Below, piece after piece: positions 34,201-47,544 of a DNA stretch of 64,000 bases. Below the pieces are notes generated by a model that had not been told where the DNA came from, did not search any database, and was given only the letters and a program-made list of their open reading frames with translations. This DNA is from Mycogone perniciosa (Eukaryota > Ascomycota > Sordariomycetes > Hypocreales > Hypocreaceae), in the NCBI GenBank assembly GCA_025331125.1, contig JAOALB010000180.1, positions 32,445-96,444 of the forward strand, written 5' to 3'. The position numbers were made by a program, and so were the translations under genes. How positions within the stretch are numbered: position 1 is the first letter of the stretch; each line of letters starts with the position of its first letter.

Positions 34201-36198
34201 TCACAATTCCAACAGACTTTGGTTTGCCTTTGTGTAGCCACGTTCCGGAGCCAGGAAATAAGCTGACTCGGGCATTCCTGGGTCGAATCTCGTCGCTATC
34301 GGCGGTAAATTGGTCTGAATCTAACGAGAAAAAGATATTGCTGAAGCAATCCCCGTGTCACCGAGCATCGTTTTCCGAGAGGCAGCGGAGTCAAGAAGTA
34401 GGATACTCACTTGACTACCGACCATGCGAAGTCGCCAGGAGCTTCTCTACTGCATTCTCACAAGATGCTGTACAGAATACAAGAAGAACACATGCTTCTT
34501 CTTGTTCAAGAGATCGACAGTAACTCATCTCCCGGCTGAACAACCATTTGCTCCATTTGTCTTTCCTGGTCGTCAGCCTTATCATTCTTGCGTAATACTT
34601 ATTGAAACTCCCATCGCTCTCCTCGATTGCGGTCGCGCGAATTTGCAACGAGCAGGAGAAGGTCTAGACTACACGCGTTCTCAAGATGGCGAGTCTACGA
34701 TCTCCATGGAGATATCCACTGGGAATCGATATATCCTTGAAAAGCGCATGCATTTACTGGTTTTGCTTTAGCTTGAGCTTGACATGTCAGAACGGAAGCA
34801 AAAGCTTGCATGAGTGAGGCTTAATGTATTATGGGACAACAAACCATTGTGACAAGTTGACAGGCATTGCTCGGGGCGGCTATCTGAGCCCCTTTCATAA
34901 GCGACACGCAACCGCGCATGCAAGTCGAAGGATTTCCGGCCACTTCGCTCCACGGAATAAATCCTTCAGGATTGTATCGGACTCGGCTCCTGAGAAACGA
35001 CGGAGTACGGAGTAATCCTTTGACTCATTTCAGGGATCCAGAGGATCTCTCCCTCGAGAACTCGAGAAGCAAGGTCCCACAGCGTCCAGAAATTCAATGC
35101 GAGTGAGGTGGGGACATGAGCTCATCAGGGCTTCATGAAACAAGCTGTGAAGGACTAGCGTCGTGGGAAGGATGGACAAGAAGAGATCTCCGAATTGTCT
35201 ACTTCGTATTTTAAGCTACTCGTAAACAACAACGGGAGTTAGGCTTAAAGACTCCGTCAGTTCTTCTTCATGCACAACCCAAGCACTTCCGTCCAAGGCG
35301 AGAATTCGAGGGATTGACCATATCCAGGAGTTTAGAGCAATCTACCGAGTCTAGACTAGATTCCTCAGCTGCAACTAGACAATCACATTCCGCACGGTAG
35401 GTAGGGATGGTAATGGAAGGTAAATATTTTCTAATAATTCGCACTGCACGTAGGCTGGCCCTTTTGAGGCCCGACTTTCGCGAACTTACGAGTGATCGGG
35501 ATTCGGGGAATCGTTGGGCTGACTGGGGTTTCCCGTGTGCATTGAGGAGGACGCCTTACAATGGATCTAGGGCGATGATGTGAAATGAGAATGGATACGC
35601 CACTGCTAGTAGTACGAGTATATCAGAAAATTATATTCTATTCAGCTTGCCTTGTAATAGCAAGGTAATTAATTAATTAGCGGTCCTGCTTCAAGGATAA
35701 ATTTAAATTTATTCGGCGCAGGTAGGAAAATAAGCATGAATTATCGATGGTCAAGCTGCCTCTAGGAGGGAAAAAATGCACTATGCTTCGTAGAAAGTAA
35801 GATTATTTCAGCGCTTATGAATACTTAACCCTGACAGTCAAGCGTGGCAGTTATCGTCTAATGTACTCAGTACGACGTATACATACGACTATATCTCGAG
35901 AGTATGAGTACACGGTATCGCATATTACAAAGTGGTAGCCATTCCACCGGATGTACTTCTCTAACTGGCCTTGACTCTTCATGTAATATTAACTTCCATA
36001 TAGTGCAGTGCAAATGTGAATGTAACCGTGAACATGTAGAAGGTATTAATCTAAGAAAGGCTTAATAATAAGTATTGAAAAAAGGTGTATCCCATACACA
36101 GTTAATGAATCCTTAAATAGTGTAGGAGCTCGAGTTTGGCCTGGAGTTCTATTTCTACAAAGATCGGTCCTTTGAGTACTCCCGATCTCTCCCTGAAG
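34201..36198. other. Intergenic, increasingly AT-rich, no gene seen
   Basis: Plus- and minus-strand frames here reach at most 182 codons (33975-34523, plus, overlapping the ankyrin relic) and lack domains. A TACGGAGTA copy is at 35006. From about 35.4 to 36.1 kb the composition shifts to AT-rich single-copy-looking DNA. Confidence 0.5.
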
Positions 36199-37180
36199 AT
36201 GAAGTTCTCAGCTTTAGAGTGGACATTGTCCTTCCTTACGTCAGTCTCGTTAGCTTCGGATGCCACTTTCACCACCTATAGGAGTCTCGTTGTTGATGAA
36301 GCCCCTAACTACCTACGTCCCTAAGTCTTACCTAAGTTCAAAGGCCATGCCATTAAGCTCACCACATCGGGACAAATGATTCGCTTCTCTAATACTGCTA
36401 ATTCCTCCGATGGCGCCTTTTCCCTTGTTCAGCATACAGGCAAGGTCTCAGGATGGACCTCGGCACGGCCGCATACGTATCGCCTTACTCATGAGCACTT
36501 CTACTGTTCCGCTGGATTTGAGAAACTGTTTAACCACTTCCGTCTTGGGGATTCCAACTCTGCGCATGGTTCACCATATGAAATAGTCGAAGAGGATCCG
36601 GAAATATTTGGCCTCCTAACGCCCGAGTTGGACAAACTCTTTCACACGCTGGATCTATATGCTGCTGGCGATGAGGTTTACATCCCCCGAAGAGACCTCG
36701 TCAACGGCACCGCAAGTGATCCCAAGCTCAGCTGGCATAATGGAAATAATACAATACCCAAGGTTCCTACTGATCCACACTTCGTTGCCAGGGACTACGG
36801 CCCCAAGTATCTCAACAGCGAGAATGGATACAAAGTGATTCAGCCGTTGCTTACACCTCAACAAGCGACCCACGGAAACTTTACTATCGGCACCATCATC
36901 CTGTCAGCTAAGTTCGAGAATGAGAAACCTTCTGTTGCTAAGCTACCACATCACTTTGCGATCCAGATGGAAGAGGGACAACTGGTGTTGTCTCTTCCTG
37001 GATACGCGACGGTGTATTTGCTCTACGGTGATGTGGGATTTATTGCAGCCGGTATTCACTTTGAGTACCATGCTACCGTTCCTTTTACGAAATTTTGTAC
37101 ACGAATGCGGGAGCTTGCGGTCTAGACTACCAGTTTTGGAAAAGAGTGTCCCTTGGGGATATCCGGCGTATCCTCGATAA
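36199..37180 (+). pseudogene. Quercetin 2,3-dioxygenase-like bicupin, multiply broken
   Basis: The locus resembles secreted fungal bicupin quercetinases. It starts with a signal peptide (MKFSALEWTLSFLTSVSLAS), contains FSLVQHTGKVSGWTSARPH, and ends with WGYPAYPR in a third frame. Lesions seen: TAA at 36322-36324 after NYLRP; an apparent internal deletion of roughly 50 residues at 36510/36511, where EHFYCS runs straight into AGFEKLFNH; a frameshift near 37095 after FTKF; and another near 37145. In Aspergillus japonicus quercetinase the copper ligands are His66, His68, Glu73 and His112. The local H-x-[H]-x4-E spacing is kept here, but the second position is Tyr, and the region expected to hold the fourth ligand is deleted. 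It is therefore inactive. An intact 249-codon frame from 36376 remains but lacks the signal peptide. Confidence 0.75.
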
Positions 37181-40100
37181 TTCAATATGCTATGGGTTGT
37201 GAGGATCATTGTTAGGATTGATCGATGGAATTCGTGGATTTTCAAATTTTATTAACATTTGCTTGCAAGCAGCGACTTACTGAAGCACCAATACTTACCC
37301 TCGGTTCCTAAATCGACTGATACAAAACCTCAATCCCTCGTTGTATTGTAGGAGGTCTGAAACCAGTGATTTGAAATGGCTACACTATACATCCTTAGCA
37401 CACAGAAGTGATTGAAAGCGTAAGAGGGAAACTGCTCGTTTCTGGGAAAACTCGTGGTATCTTAGAAGGCACCTCAATAAAGCTGGGAGCCTATGATATT
37501 AAATGACCTGCTCTTAGATGTCTTCACTCCCAATTTCTTGTAGAACTAGCGAATGATTAAGCAGCCACTGGACTGATGTTTCGGGCCCGTTCGACATTGA
37601 CTGAAAATTTCCGTACGCAATTGTATCGTAAGTACCAACATCTTCGGTAATATGATGTCAGACGCATTGTTCCTGGATCAAGAGATCGTGTTCTGAAGAA
37701 TGAGTAGTCATTCCAACTCGCCCAGCTGAAAAAAATTCACGTTTCATCCATACATGTAGAGAGTACGGAGTATTAGTATCTGAGACAATCATTTAATATG
37801 AGATCTTACTCCTACTAGTGGGGGCTTACCTACCCGTACTTGGTGTGCACCTTGATCCTTCGCTGCAGTGCGGGACCGAAGCCTTTCCACGTTGTTCATC
37901 TAAGAGTTCCAAACTATTGAGCAATTCATCCGCTAATACGAAGAATTTTCTCGCAGTTAAGATAATACAAGCCTTGCAAGTGACTGCCTGCAATGTAAAG
38001 ATTCGAAGCAAAGCTTTCCAAGCGGCGGTATTAGACACTGGAGATGTAACATTCTATAGCACTGTTCGTCATTGGAAGGGTATGACAACTGAGCCTAATA
38101 AATCGAATAGTTACTCCGTAGACGCCACTGATACAAAACAGACAAAAAGCAGAAATCTATACTAGACATTAGACTTTAGATACTAACGCTGCACTACTGG
38201 GTCCCTCCCTACGAGAACAGACCATTAGGAAATCTCCTCCTTCAATCAAAATGGACGCTGGAGGCAAATTCCTAGAAGGTAACCCTCCAATCAAGAGACT
38301 TACCCTTTGTCACTTCTGCATACGAGTATATATGCATACGCGGCCAGTCTTATACCGCACAAAAAGAACTTGAAGTTAGCGCTGATACCCATGCTCTCAT
38401 CAGGAACCTTGTCTTCGAATCTGGCAGGTGATTCGCTTACGGTTTTATAATTTCCTGTGACTTAGTGCGCATATTCAGGGACATTTTCAACGTTCTTGGC
38501 ATCTACATTTGCCCCACGAAACCGTGCTGAGATGAGAGTATCTGGAACAAAAAGCCGAGCATATTGGAAAGAGAGAGAAGTGCACTTGTCCAAATGGCAA
38601 CGTAATGCAGTTTATAACGTTCTTACAGAGCAATGTTATGTCTCCGTCTTCCAATTTAATTAGGCAGAAATATAAAATCGACTTCCAGGTTAACTCTGAT
38701 ACCGCATTAGAGAATTGGCGGAGCGATTCAGATGACTATGCAGTCTGTGCGGGCATCCCAGAGATTGTCGCTTTCGGACGTGTCGGACCACCGTCTGTGA
38801 ATTGGAGTGTGGCTGGGTTAATGGTGGAAGGGGAGCATTTCATTATGATAGATACTAATACTCCGTAGTACAAGTACTATTGATGAGCATCATGTTAATG
38901 AGGAGATAAAGTATTAATGTCAACAGGTGTCAATAAAACAGGGGCTACGGCTAACAACCCTTAACCAGCAGTTGTTCGCTCTGTACAATACTACAATACA
39001 ACATTAGATGTTCCAGATGTACGAAGTATTCCTTCGCACTATTTAGATACGAAATATGCTTGATTGTCAAGGCTGTGTGTAATTACCAAGTGCCTGATTG
39101 GCGGCGTTATTGATTGGATTGGGGCCTGACGAGCCGTACTCTCTGGGCGGTCAATAAGGCGTACTACTGACATGCTCGACGCCCAGAATGAATGATTCCT
39201 CACATGCAAACTCCTCACATGCAAACAGGGTGTCTCGAATCTTGCTGCTGTGTTGGTCTTAGGTAGTTGGTGGCAATTAGTAATTGGTCACTCTAAAGGA
39301 CTTTGACTACAAGGAACCTCGTATTATGAGTAAGATTGGCCTAGCTGGATGGCACCAGCATCCGCCACTTGTCTCAAATCCCCACTCTCAAAATGATTCC
39401 ATTTTGAGGAGATGTACTCCGTACGATTCCTTCGACAGGATGCTACTACTACGACTACTACCGGTCAAGAAGCATTCATCTCTTAATAGTGAGGTGGCGG
39501 AGAGGTTCGGGCCGACAGGAGGGCGGTCAGTGCGGTGGTCCATTCCTCGTACAGATGTTCGATTAGAAGCCATACACAGCAAGGAGTGTCACAGAATGGA
39601 ATTCGTTTATTTCTGGTCATCGTTAAGGAAAACATGACAATGATAGAGGTGCGCCTCGTGTGTGCAGGTGCATCAGGATTGGTGCAGTAAAAATCCTGAC
39701 ACGACGGCTTAGCCCCTTGCGACATTTGACTCTATATTAGGAACAATTCAGAAGGATTACGGAGTACACTATTACTTTATAGCCGTTGTTCCTAGTGTAT
39801 ACTAACTGCTCGTATTTGGAACGTATTTCTTGTGGCTTTGTGACTTGTGTGATGTAGGCCGCTTTGGGAATTACCGATTGCATGTCACCAAGGGAGATGA
39901 TCGGGAAATGGGAAGAAGCCCACTATTACCTGTGCTTTGATTCTAACCCTACCAAGGAGTACATGACGTTCTGAAAACCCTTTCGAAAATCTTTGCTCAG
40001 GTCATCAATCGCGCAGACTATGAAAAAGGATAGTAGTACTACATCATCCGCGTAAATCATACATACTGGCTCATAAAAAATACCTTCGGGAAATTCCTGG

Positions 40101-40621
40101 CAATTTGCGCAGATCATCCGGGGGCCAGTAGATTACGTTAGCCCTAGTGTCATTCCGGTCTAGAACTTTTCATAGTACGTTACGCCAGGAAATGACCGAC
40201 CAAGCATAGGGCTTTAGATCGGACCGGCAGAGTTGGCCTTGGGCGTCTCAGCACGAGTAATAGTACTCCGTAGTATTAGTTGCTCCGTAGTACTAGTATG
40301 CAACCCCGTATAGTGGCTAGACCCATGTTTCAGCTCACACTAAGCTTCTTATCAAGGATGTGCATGGCTCGGCAATAGGGCTGACCTCCACTCTGGAGTG
40401 CTCTCCGCTCCGTTCCCAGGAGAGGAGATACTAGTGTGCTTCAATATCCGTGGCATTGGTCTTTACGGAAATAGACTACGGAGTAGAGATATGGTATATA
40501 GTCAAGCCACCCACTAACGGTTTCTTTAGACACCATGTTCAATCTTGGTCAAACAAACAATTAACCGTGAAGTGGCAGTTACTAATACTTCTCGACCTTT
40601 CTCAGCGAGACGACCTTCTCA
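37181..40621. other. Long intergenic region, no supported gene
   Basis: 3.4 kb without a convincing gene. The best frames (87 codons from an ATG at 38605, and 115 codons from a GTG near 37818) have no domain and no clear intron pattern. TACGGAGTA copies or complements occur at 37764, 38112, 38859, 39415, 39758, 40264 and 40477, the densest run in the window. The right end presumably holds the MscS promoter. Confidence 0.5.
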
Positions 40622-43048
40622 ATGTCGAACGGTTATTCATCGGCGCCTTCGGGTGTCGAAGAGAAGATGGAACCTATGCCACCTCCTGCATTGGTGAGCT
40701 ACCGAAGGAAGACATTCATATGGGGACTCGTGTATGTCTCCTTCGCCCTCGTCGTCGGTGTTATTCTCGGGATCCCGATCATTCTATTTCGGGCCAGCCA
40801 GGACCTCTCAGAGTCAGATGATTTGACGCTGGAACAGAAGCAGTACAACAACTTGATGTACTATCTATTTTCCTGGCTGCTCATCACATGGATGTCTCTC
40901 GTGGCATCGGACTGGATCGCTCTGGGTGTACCATATCTTTTCAGGTTCATTACCAGGTATGTATTCCGACAGCCATGCTATTGTGAATGAAACCCTGACC
41001 TGTTTGGCTAGATATGTCAACCCGGCCCATCAGAAGTACTGGAGAGTTTTCCGTATGCTACGACGGCCCATTGTCTTCCTTGGTGTCACCGCAGCCAGTT
41101 ACGGCTCTTTCACAACGGTGGGAATCCCCAATATCCTGGCCAAGCGTTCATGACTGACCGTCCTTCAGCTCATTAATACGAATGAACTTCTTGCTGTAAA
41201 CTACAACAAGGATCCCAATAACTTTGGAAATTGGGACGATGTGATCGACGACGTTTTGCAACAAGTCAGCCTCTGGGTGTGTTTCTATTTTGTTCAAAAG
41301 GTACAGACGTCGTCCATAGCCATGATGCTACTCCCACTAAACTTTCCAGGTCTTGATCATGTATATCACCATACACTACCACTACCGATCCGACCTGAAC
41401 AAGATTGCCCATTCCAAGGACATGCACAATGCTCTCATCTCTCTGTATGAAGCTAGCCTCTACCTTCATCCTCTGAATAGCGGTGCCTTTGATACTGAGG
41501 ATATGATCATCCGCAATGCTGCGGGCTTCGGGAGAGACAGTACTCGTGTTCGCGCGACGAGCTACCTCTCACGCCTCGGAGTTGACACCTATAAGATGAC
41601 GAGTTTCTTTGGCAACTTTATGGGCGACGAAGGGAAATCCCACTGGCTACAGCCGGCTACATCGTACGCCACCATCGAGCGTGCTCTCGCCAACCCTAAG
41701 GCTGCCGCCGCACTTGCTAAGCGCATTTGGACGTCGTTGGCTGTCTATGGATCCGAGACGCTCACAGCTAAGGATGTTGCAGAAGTGTTTGGTCCGTTCC
41801 GCAAAGATGAAGCGATACAAATCTTCAAGATCCTGGACGAGAATGAGGGCGGTGACATTCGACTGGATGAGTTTGTCATGACTCTTGTGGAGGCGGGGAG
41901 AGTCCGCCACGATATCTACCAGAACATGCAAGACATCGACCACTGCATTAACACATTCGATTGGGTCTTGCTCCTCATAATGGCGGCTGTCATGATAGCA
42001 TTCATTCGTGAGTCTATTCCTCTTTCTCGTGCGAGCGTTCTACTTACCCGACCTGACAGTGGTCGCTTACGTCCCAACCCTCAAGGACATTCAACAGACT
42101 CTCTCATATGTGGCAATTGGTCTCAGCTTTGCCGTCGGTCGTATCTTTCACCACTTCCTTTCTGGTTGCACTTTAGTCTTGTTCGCCCATCCCTACGATA
42201 TCGGTGACCGAGTTGAGATCTGGAACATGGCGTCCTCCATTCCTAGCTCGCTTGTTGTCAAGCGGCAGTCGCTTCTGTACACAATCTTCCGGAGGCTAGA
42301 TAACGGAACTGACGTGCAAATTGCCAACGAGAGACTCTTGCTCAGCCGAATTGAGAACATTACAAGGTCTGGCAACAACCGACAAGCATTGTCCATCTAC
42401 GTCGATTTCCGCACCGAGTTCCAGGATATCGTTTACCTGCGAAAGGAGCTTGAGGAATTCCTGACGTCGACGGAGAATCGCCGCGACTACACGCCCGACC
42501 TTGCGTTGAGCATTGTCAACCTGCACGAGCTGAACAAGATCGAGTTGCGCGTCAGCTTCGGACACAAGAGCAATTGGGGCAATGAGAAGCTGCGCGCTGC
42601 GCGCTCCAACAAGTTCTACTGCGCCCTGCTCGCCGCCATCCGAAGGGTCCCGATTTTCAAGCCGGGTGGTCCGCTGGCAGTCGGCGAAGAAGGCCGACCC
42701 ATGTACACGGTGCATTTGGACAACCAGGCCGGCACAGAGAAGATGCAGACAGCTTTGGCTACAAGAGCGGCCAATCGTATTAACGCGCCCAAAGCGGTGG
42801 AGAACGAGGAGGATGTCGATCCGGAGAAGCAGAGGAAGAAGGCAGAGCTTGCAGCCAAGGCAGTCGCGGCGAAGGAGGCAGAAAAGGCCGCACAGATGAC
42901 GCTGTCCAAGATGCCTCCCCCCGAGAAGAAGGACAGTGCCCTGGCAGTCAGCACGGCGGTGGAGATATCCGAGTTTGTGGGAACGTCCAGCACAGGGCTG
43001 AGAATGAAGTCAAACTCGGGGGCTGAGGTGATGTTTCATCGATGAAAC
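40622..43048 (+). CDS. MscS-family mechanosensitive channel with EF-hand, five exons
   Basis: Exons 40622-40956, 41012-41117, 41169-41300, 41350-42007 and 42060 to the stop near 43045 splice in frame to 738 residues (introns 49-55 nt). The order is: cytosolic N-terminus; three to four membrane segments; a soluble loop with one EF-hand (DENEGGDIRLDE, about 354-365, with Gly at loop position 5 where Asp or Ser is usual); then further helices and the MscS beta-domain (FAHPYDIGDRVEIWNM, near 450). The C-terminal ~100 residues are Lys/Glu/Ala-rich, probably a coiled coil or disordered tail. This is the layout of yeast Msy1/Msy2, ER channels for hypo-osmotic shock and calcium control. It is the last gene before the AT-rich block, with its stop about 200 bp from retroelement DNA. 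Confidence 0.93.
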
Positions 43049-43265
43049 TGACAAGGCGAGGCATCAGGCTTCGACGAGGGAGCAATTGCAGATACTGGGT
43101 TTGCCTGCACGCATATAGTAGTATAATACCTACCCCGAATATATAATTAGTATTAGAGATTACTATATATCGATATACTTTCATAGTTATAAGGGCATTT
43201 TTATATAAGCTTGATATTAATATATTTATAAATTATAGTGTTTATATTATAATTTATAAATAAAT
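43049..43265. other. Boundary between gene-bearing and AT-rich DNA
   Basis: The first ~90 bp keep normal composition; from about 43.14 kb the sequence is almost pure A/T. The last ~25 bp before element A still match the inverted A-prime copy (compare reverse complement with 46640-46665), so A-prime appears to start within this stretch. Confidence 0.5.
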
Positions 43266-43437
43266 TGTCACGGCACCGACCGTGACGCGATATTGACGCC
43301 CTGTCACGTAAGCTCCGGTCATATAACCAGGCCCTAACGCGTTCCTAGCTATAGCTTTCCGTAGAGCCTTAGGGCTTCCTTGCTCTCTACGGCACAATAA
43401 CAATATTTGCCCTGACCTGCCTTCCTGTACCGTAATA
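43266..43437 (+). repeat. 5' LTR of element A
   Basis: 172 bp beginning TGTCACGGCAC and ending GTACCGTAATA; the ends are imperfect inverted repeats (inferred ancestral TGTTACGGCAC...GTGCCGTAACA). It differs from the 3' LTR at about 18 positions, nearly all transitions. Confidence 0.93.
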
Positions 43438-46400
43438 GTTTATACTGTCCCTTAACTCGGCTGCGCTGTTGCAAGGCATATACCTAACCAATTATAAACT
43501 TCCTTAAATTCCCCCTTTATTCTTAAACCTACAATAACGCCTCTACAGCCTAGCCTTTACCCTTTAAATCCTATACCTATAAAAAACTAATTATAAGCGA
43601 GATAAATATAAATGCCCTAAACCTTATCCCGCAACTTAACCTAGCCTAATAGACTATAGTCCTCGCTATAAAGCTAGCGCCTTTCCCTTTTCTCTTTAAA
43701 ACCCTATAAAAATCTAGTATTAATAGTAATTATATATATTTAATAAATGTAATTATTAAAAATAATAACCTTTATTATTAATTTTATCTCTTTAATTAAA
43801 TAATAAATAAAGGCTTAGCTTAATAGGAAAAATAAAAGTAAACTTTTAAATAAAAAATTTTAAATTAAATAGCTAAAAACTAAAACTTTAAAGTATAAAT
43901 TAAAGCTTAAATTAAAGCTTTAAATATAGTTTTACTGTTAAACTTTAAAAATAATAATTTATTTAACTGCTATTAAATTAAAGACTTTAAGTAATTTAAT
44001 AATAAAAAAAATATTATTAAACGTTAATAAAAATATATTAATTAATACTTTTAAATTAATATTACTTTTATAAATAATTAATTAATCTTTTTAATTAAAT
44101 TTAAAAGGATTTTATATATTATAAGCCTTTTAAAAGGAAATATATATTAACTATAATAAAGAAACTTTAATATTATTATTAAAGATTTTAATAACCTTGC
44201 TTAATAGTATTAAAAGATTAATATAATACTTTTTATTAATTTTAATAAATAATATAAAATAATTTATTTATTTTAAAAGGTATTATAGTTTTTTAATAAT
44301 TTATATATATTAAATAAGCCTTTTTAAAACTTTATAGCAGAGTTATTTATACTAGGCAGTAAATATAGTAAAATTACTAAATAAATAATAAAGGCTTTAA
44401 AAATAAAAGTCTTTTAAAAATTTATTAATACTATAAAAACTTAAATAATTAAACTAAATAAATTTAACTTTATTAAATAATATTAATTTTACTAAACTAT
44501 TTATAATAGGCTTTAAAAAAGCATTTATTATAATGCCTTTTATACTATTTAAATAGGCTAATATTAATAAAGCTATTAATAATAGCAGTAATATTATTAA
44601 TACTAGTAGAATAATTAAACGAATAATTAAATAAATAATTAAACTACTGCCTTAGCGTTAACTAGTAATTTAATACAGCTAAATATTATATATACTATAT
44701 TACTTTACTTTTAAATCTCTCGCGAAAAATATATTACTAAAAGACTATATATTTACTATAAAAAAGTAAATTATAGCCTTAATAAATATAATAAAAAGAA
44801 ATAGGCTAATATATATTAAAGAAATCTATATTAAATATAAAATTAAAATTATTAAATCTAGCTATATTAACTATACTTTAATTTAGCAATATTTTAAAGC
44901 TAACAGCAAAATAGTTTAGTAAAGTAAAATAACTAAACCCTAGTAATATATTAATATTATCTATAATGCCTAGTTAACCTATAAATCTAGGCTTTAAATA
45001 ATAAACTTTTTTTAAGTATTAATAAAAATAAAAATAGTAGCGCTACTTTATTAATTTTTAATTTACTTTAATTTAATTAACTATATTTATTAAAAACTTA
45101 AATTTAATTTATAAATTAAAAAAAAGATTAACCTTTATTAAAAGTTATAAGTAAAAGTTAACTATAAATAATACTATTATTTTAAAATAAATTTACTGCT
45201 GCTTTTTTAATTAAAAGCCTTTTAAACTTAAATTAATAAATAGTAAATCCCTTTTAATATAAATTACACTATCCTTTATATATAATATTTATATTAATAT
45301 AAAAGCTTTAATAAATAGCAGCTATATACTTTAAACTTTTATTAGCTATACTTTTATTAAGCAATTTAATATTATTATTTAATAATAATTATTTATTAAA
45401 AACCTCTCTTTTATTAATAACAGTATAGCTAATAAAATTTTAAACTTTTTTATTATATAAATTATAATTAGCTTTTATAAAAAACTTTACTTTTTTTTAT
45501 TATAAATATCTTTAATAATATATTTATTATTTTTAGCCTTTTATAGTTAAAAAATATAATTTTAATATTAGCTAGAAAAAATTAACTATTACTTTTAAAT
45601 CTTTTTACTATTATAACTATTACCCTTTAAAAAATACAGCCAGCTTTATATAAATTTTAATAGCAGTTAAAATAAAAAATAATTTTACTAAAGCTAATAT
45701 AAAGAATATATATTACTAGCAATTAATAATTAAAGACACTTTAAATAAAATAAAGCTTAATTTAATTAAATAAAAAACTATACTATATTAATAACTATTA
45801 ATTAAAAATACTTAAAAAAGGAAAACTATAACTTAATTAAAAAAAAAGTTTATAAACTATATATTTTATAAACCTTAACATTAAATTAAGATTACTATAT
45901 AACCTGCAGGTATAATAGGACTAATAATAAAGAAATATAAATATAAATAATTTTAAATTAAATATATATAAAGCTGCTATTTACTTTTATAATTTGCAGT
46001 TAATAATAAAAAAGAAAACCCCTATTAAAGCTATTACTATTACCTTTTAATATACTGCTTTTATAAAACTAAACTAAACTTTAAAATTAAAAAATATACT
46101 TAAATATAATAAATATATAAATAATAATAGCTATAAACTTTATTACCTTTTATTATTAATTATATATCTGCGTAATAAAAGTAATTTAAAAAAAGATTAA
46201 CTAAGCTATTAAAATTAAAGAACTAGCGCTTATTAGCCTATTAAAGCTTTTTAATAAATTTTTTTAATAAATATTTATAAAATAAAAAGACTATATTAAA
46301 GTAAAAATAATATTATTAAAAGAAATATAAAACTTTATTAATAAATATAATTCTTTAATATAACTAAAAAGGATTATAGCTGCTAATATAAAGAAATTTA

Positions 46401-47007
46401 TAGTAGGAAAACCTAAACTTAATAAGCTAAATATTTTAAAAAAACTGCTATTTTAGCTATATAACTTATATAATATTTTCCTATTAAAGACAGTAAATAA
46501 ACTTCCTTTATAATAGGCTTAAAACTATAAAATTAAAATATTGCTAAAAAAAAACCTTTTATATTAAAAAAATAAACTATTTTTACCTAATAAACTATAG
46601 GTAATAAAAAAATAATTAAATAATAATTTAATAAAAGGATTTATTCGCAAATTATAAATATAATATACTACTCCCCTTTTTTAGCTATAAAACTAAAAGG
46701 CAATATCTATATTTATTACAATTATTAAAGGTTAAATAATATTATGATTAAAAATTAATACCTATTATTATTAATTTAAGAAACCTTTAATACTTTAAGC
46801 TATATAAAGGTATATATAAAATTTAATATTATTACTGCATTTAATAACCTTTATATTATTAAAGGAGATATATAGAAAATAGTATTTATTATAAAGTTTA
46901 GCCTTTTTAAAATATTAATTATACTTTTTAGCCTTTATAATATACCTGTTATATTTTAATATTATATTACGTATACTTTTTATAACCTCTTTAACTATAT
47001 TTATATA

Positions 47008-47060
47008 GTATACTTTAATCATATCTTTATAAACTTTTTAAGCTAAAAGGAATATTAAAA
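47008..47060 (+). pseudogene. Reverse transcriptase active-site relic, element A
   Basis: The plus-strand frame from 47008 reads VYFNHIFINFLS before a stop. It lines up with the Y-x-D-D strand of Ty3/gypsy reverse transcriptase, with both catalytic Asp positions changed. It lies about 440 bp before the RNase H relic, as expected for pol. Confidence 0.6.
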
Positions 47061-47451
47061 ATATATCTATAAAATAATAGTTTACCTTTAAAACACTAGC
47101 CTTTAAATTAATATTATTAAATAGAACTTTAAAATAATAAAAATAAAATACTTTAGTTTAATTATTACTTTAAAGGGATTAAAGATAGATTTTAAAAAGG
47201 TTAAAGCTATATTAAACTAGTAATTATTTAAAAGAGTAAAAGACTTATAAAAGTTTTTTAGCTTTATAAACTTTTATTATTATTTTATTAAAAAATACTT
47301 TAAAATAGCTGCACTATTAAATAAACTTTTAAAGAAAAATTAATTATATATTTAAAGAGAAAAATAGTAAAAAGCTTTAAATTTAATTAAATATACTTTT
47401 AAATTAACTTTAATTTTAACCCTTTTTAATTATAATAAATAAATAGTCTTT

Positions 47452-47544
47452 AAAATAAATGCCTTTAACTAGGCATTAAATAATATTTTATTATAGTATA
47501 ATAATAAAGGTATTTTATACTTTATTATATTCTTTTTTATAAAG
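47452..47544 (+). pseudogene. RNase H relic, element A
   Basis: The frame from 47452 reads KINAFN-stop-ALNNILL-stop-YNNKGILY. Position by position this fits the start of the Ty3/gypsy RNase H domain (T-D-A-S-x-x-A-x-G-G-V-L...Q-x-D) with Asp-to-Asn, Gly-to-Asn, Trp-to-stop and Gln-to-stop changes, most of them C-to-T or G-to-A. Confidence 0.65.

Noticed and set aside
38605..38868. 87-codon plus-strand ATG frame
   Set aside because: No recognised domain, isolated in a long non-coding region; possible gene fragment but unsupported.
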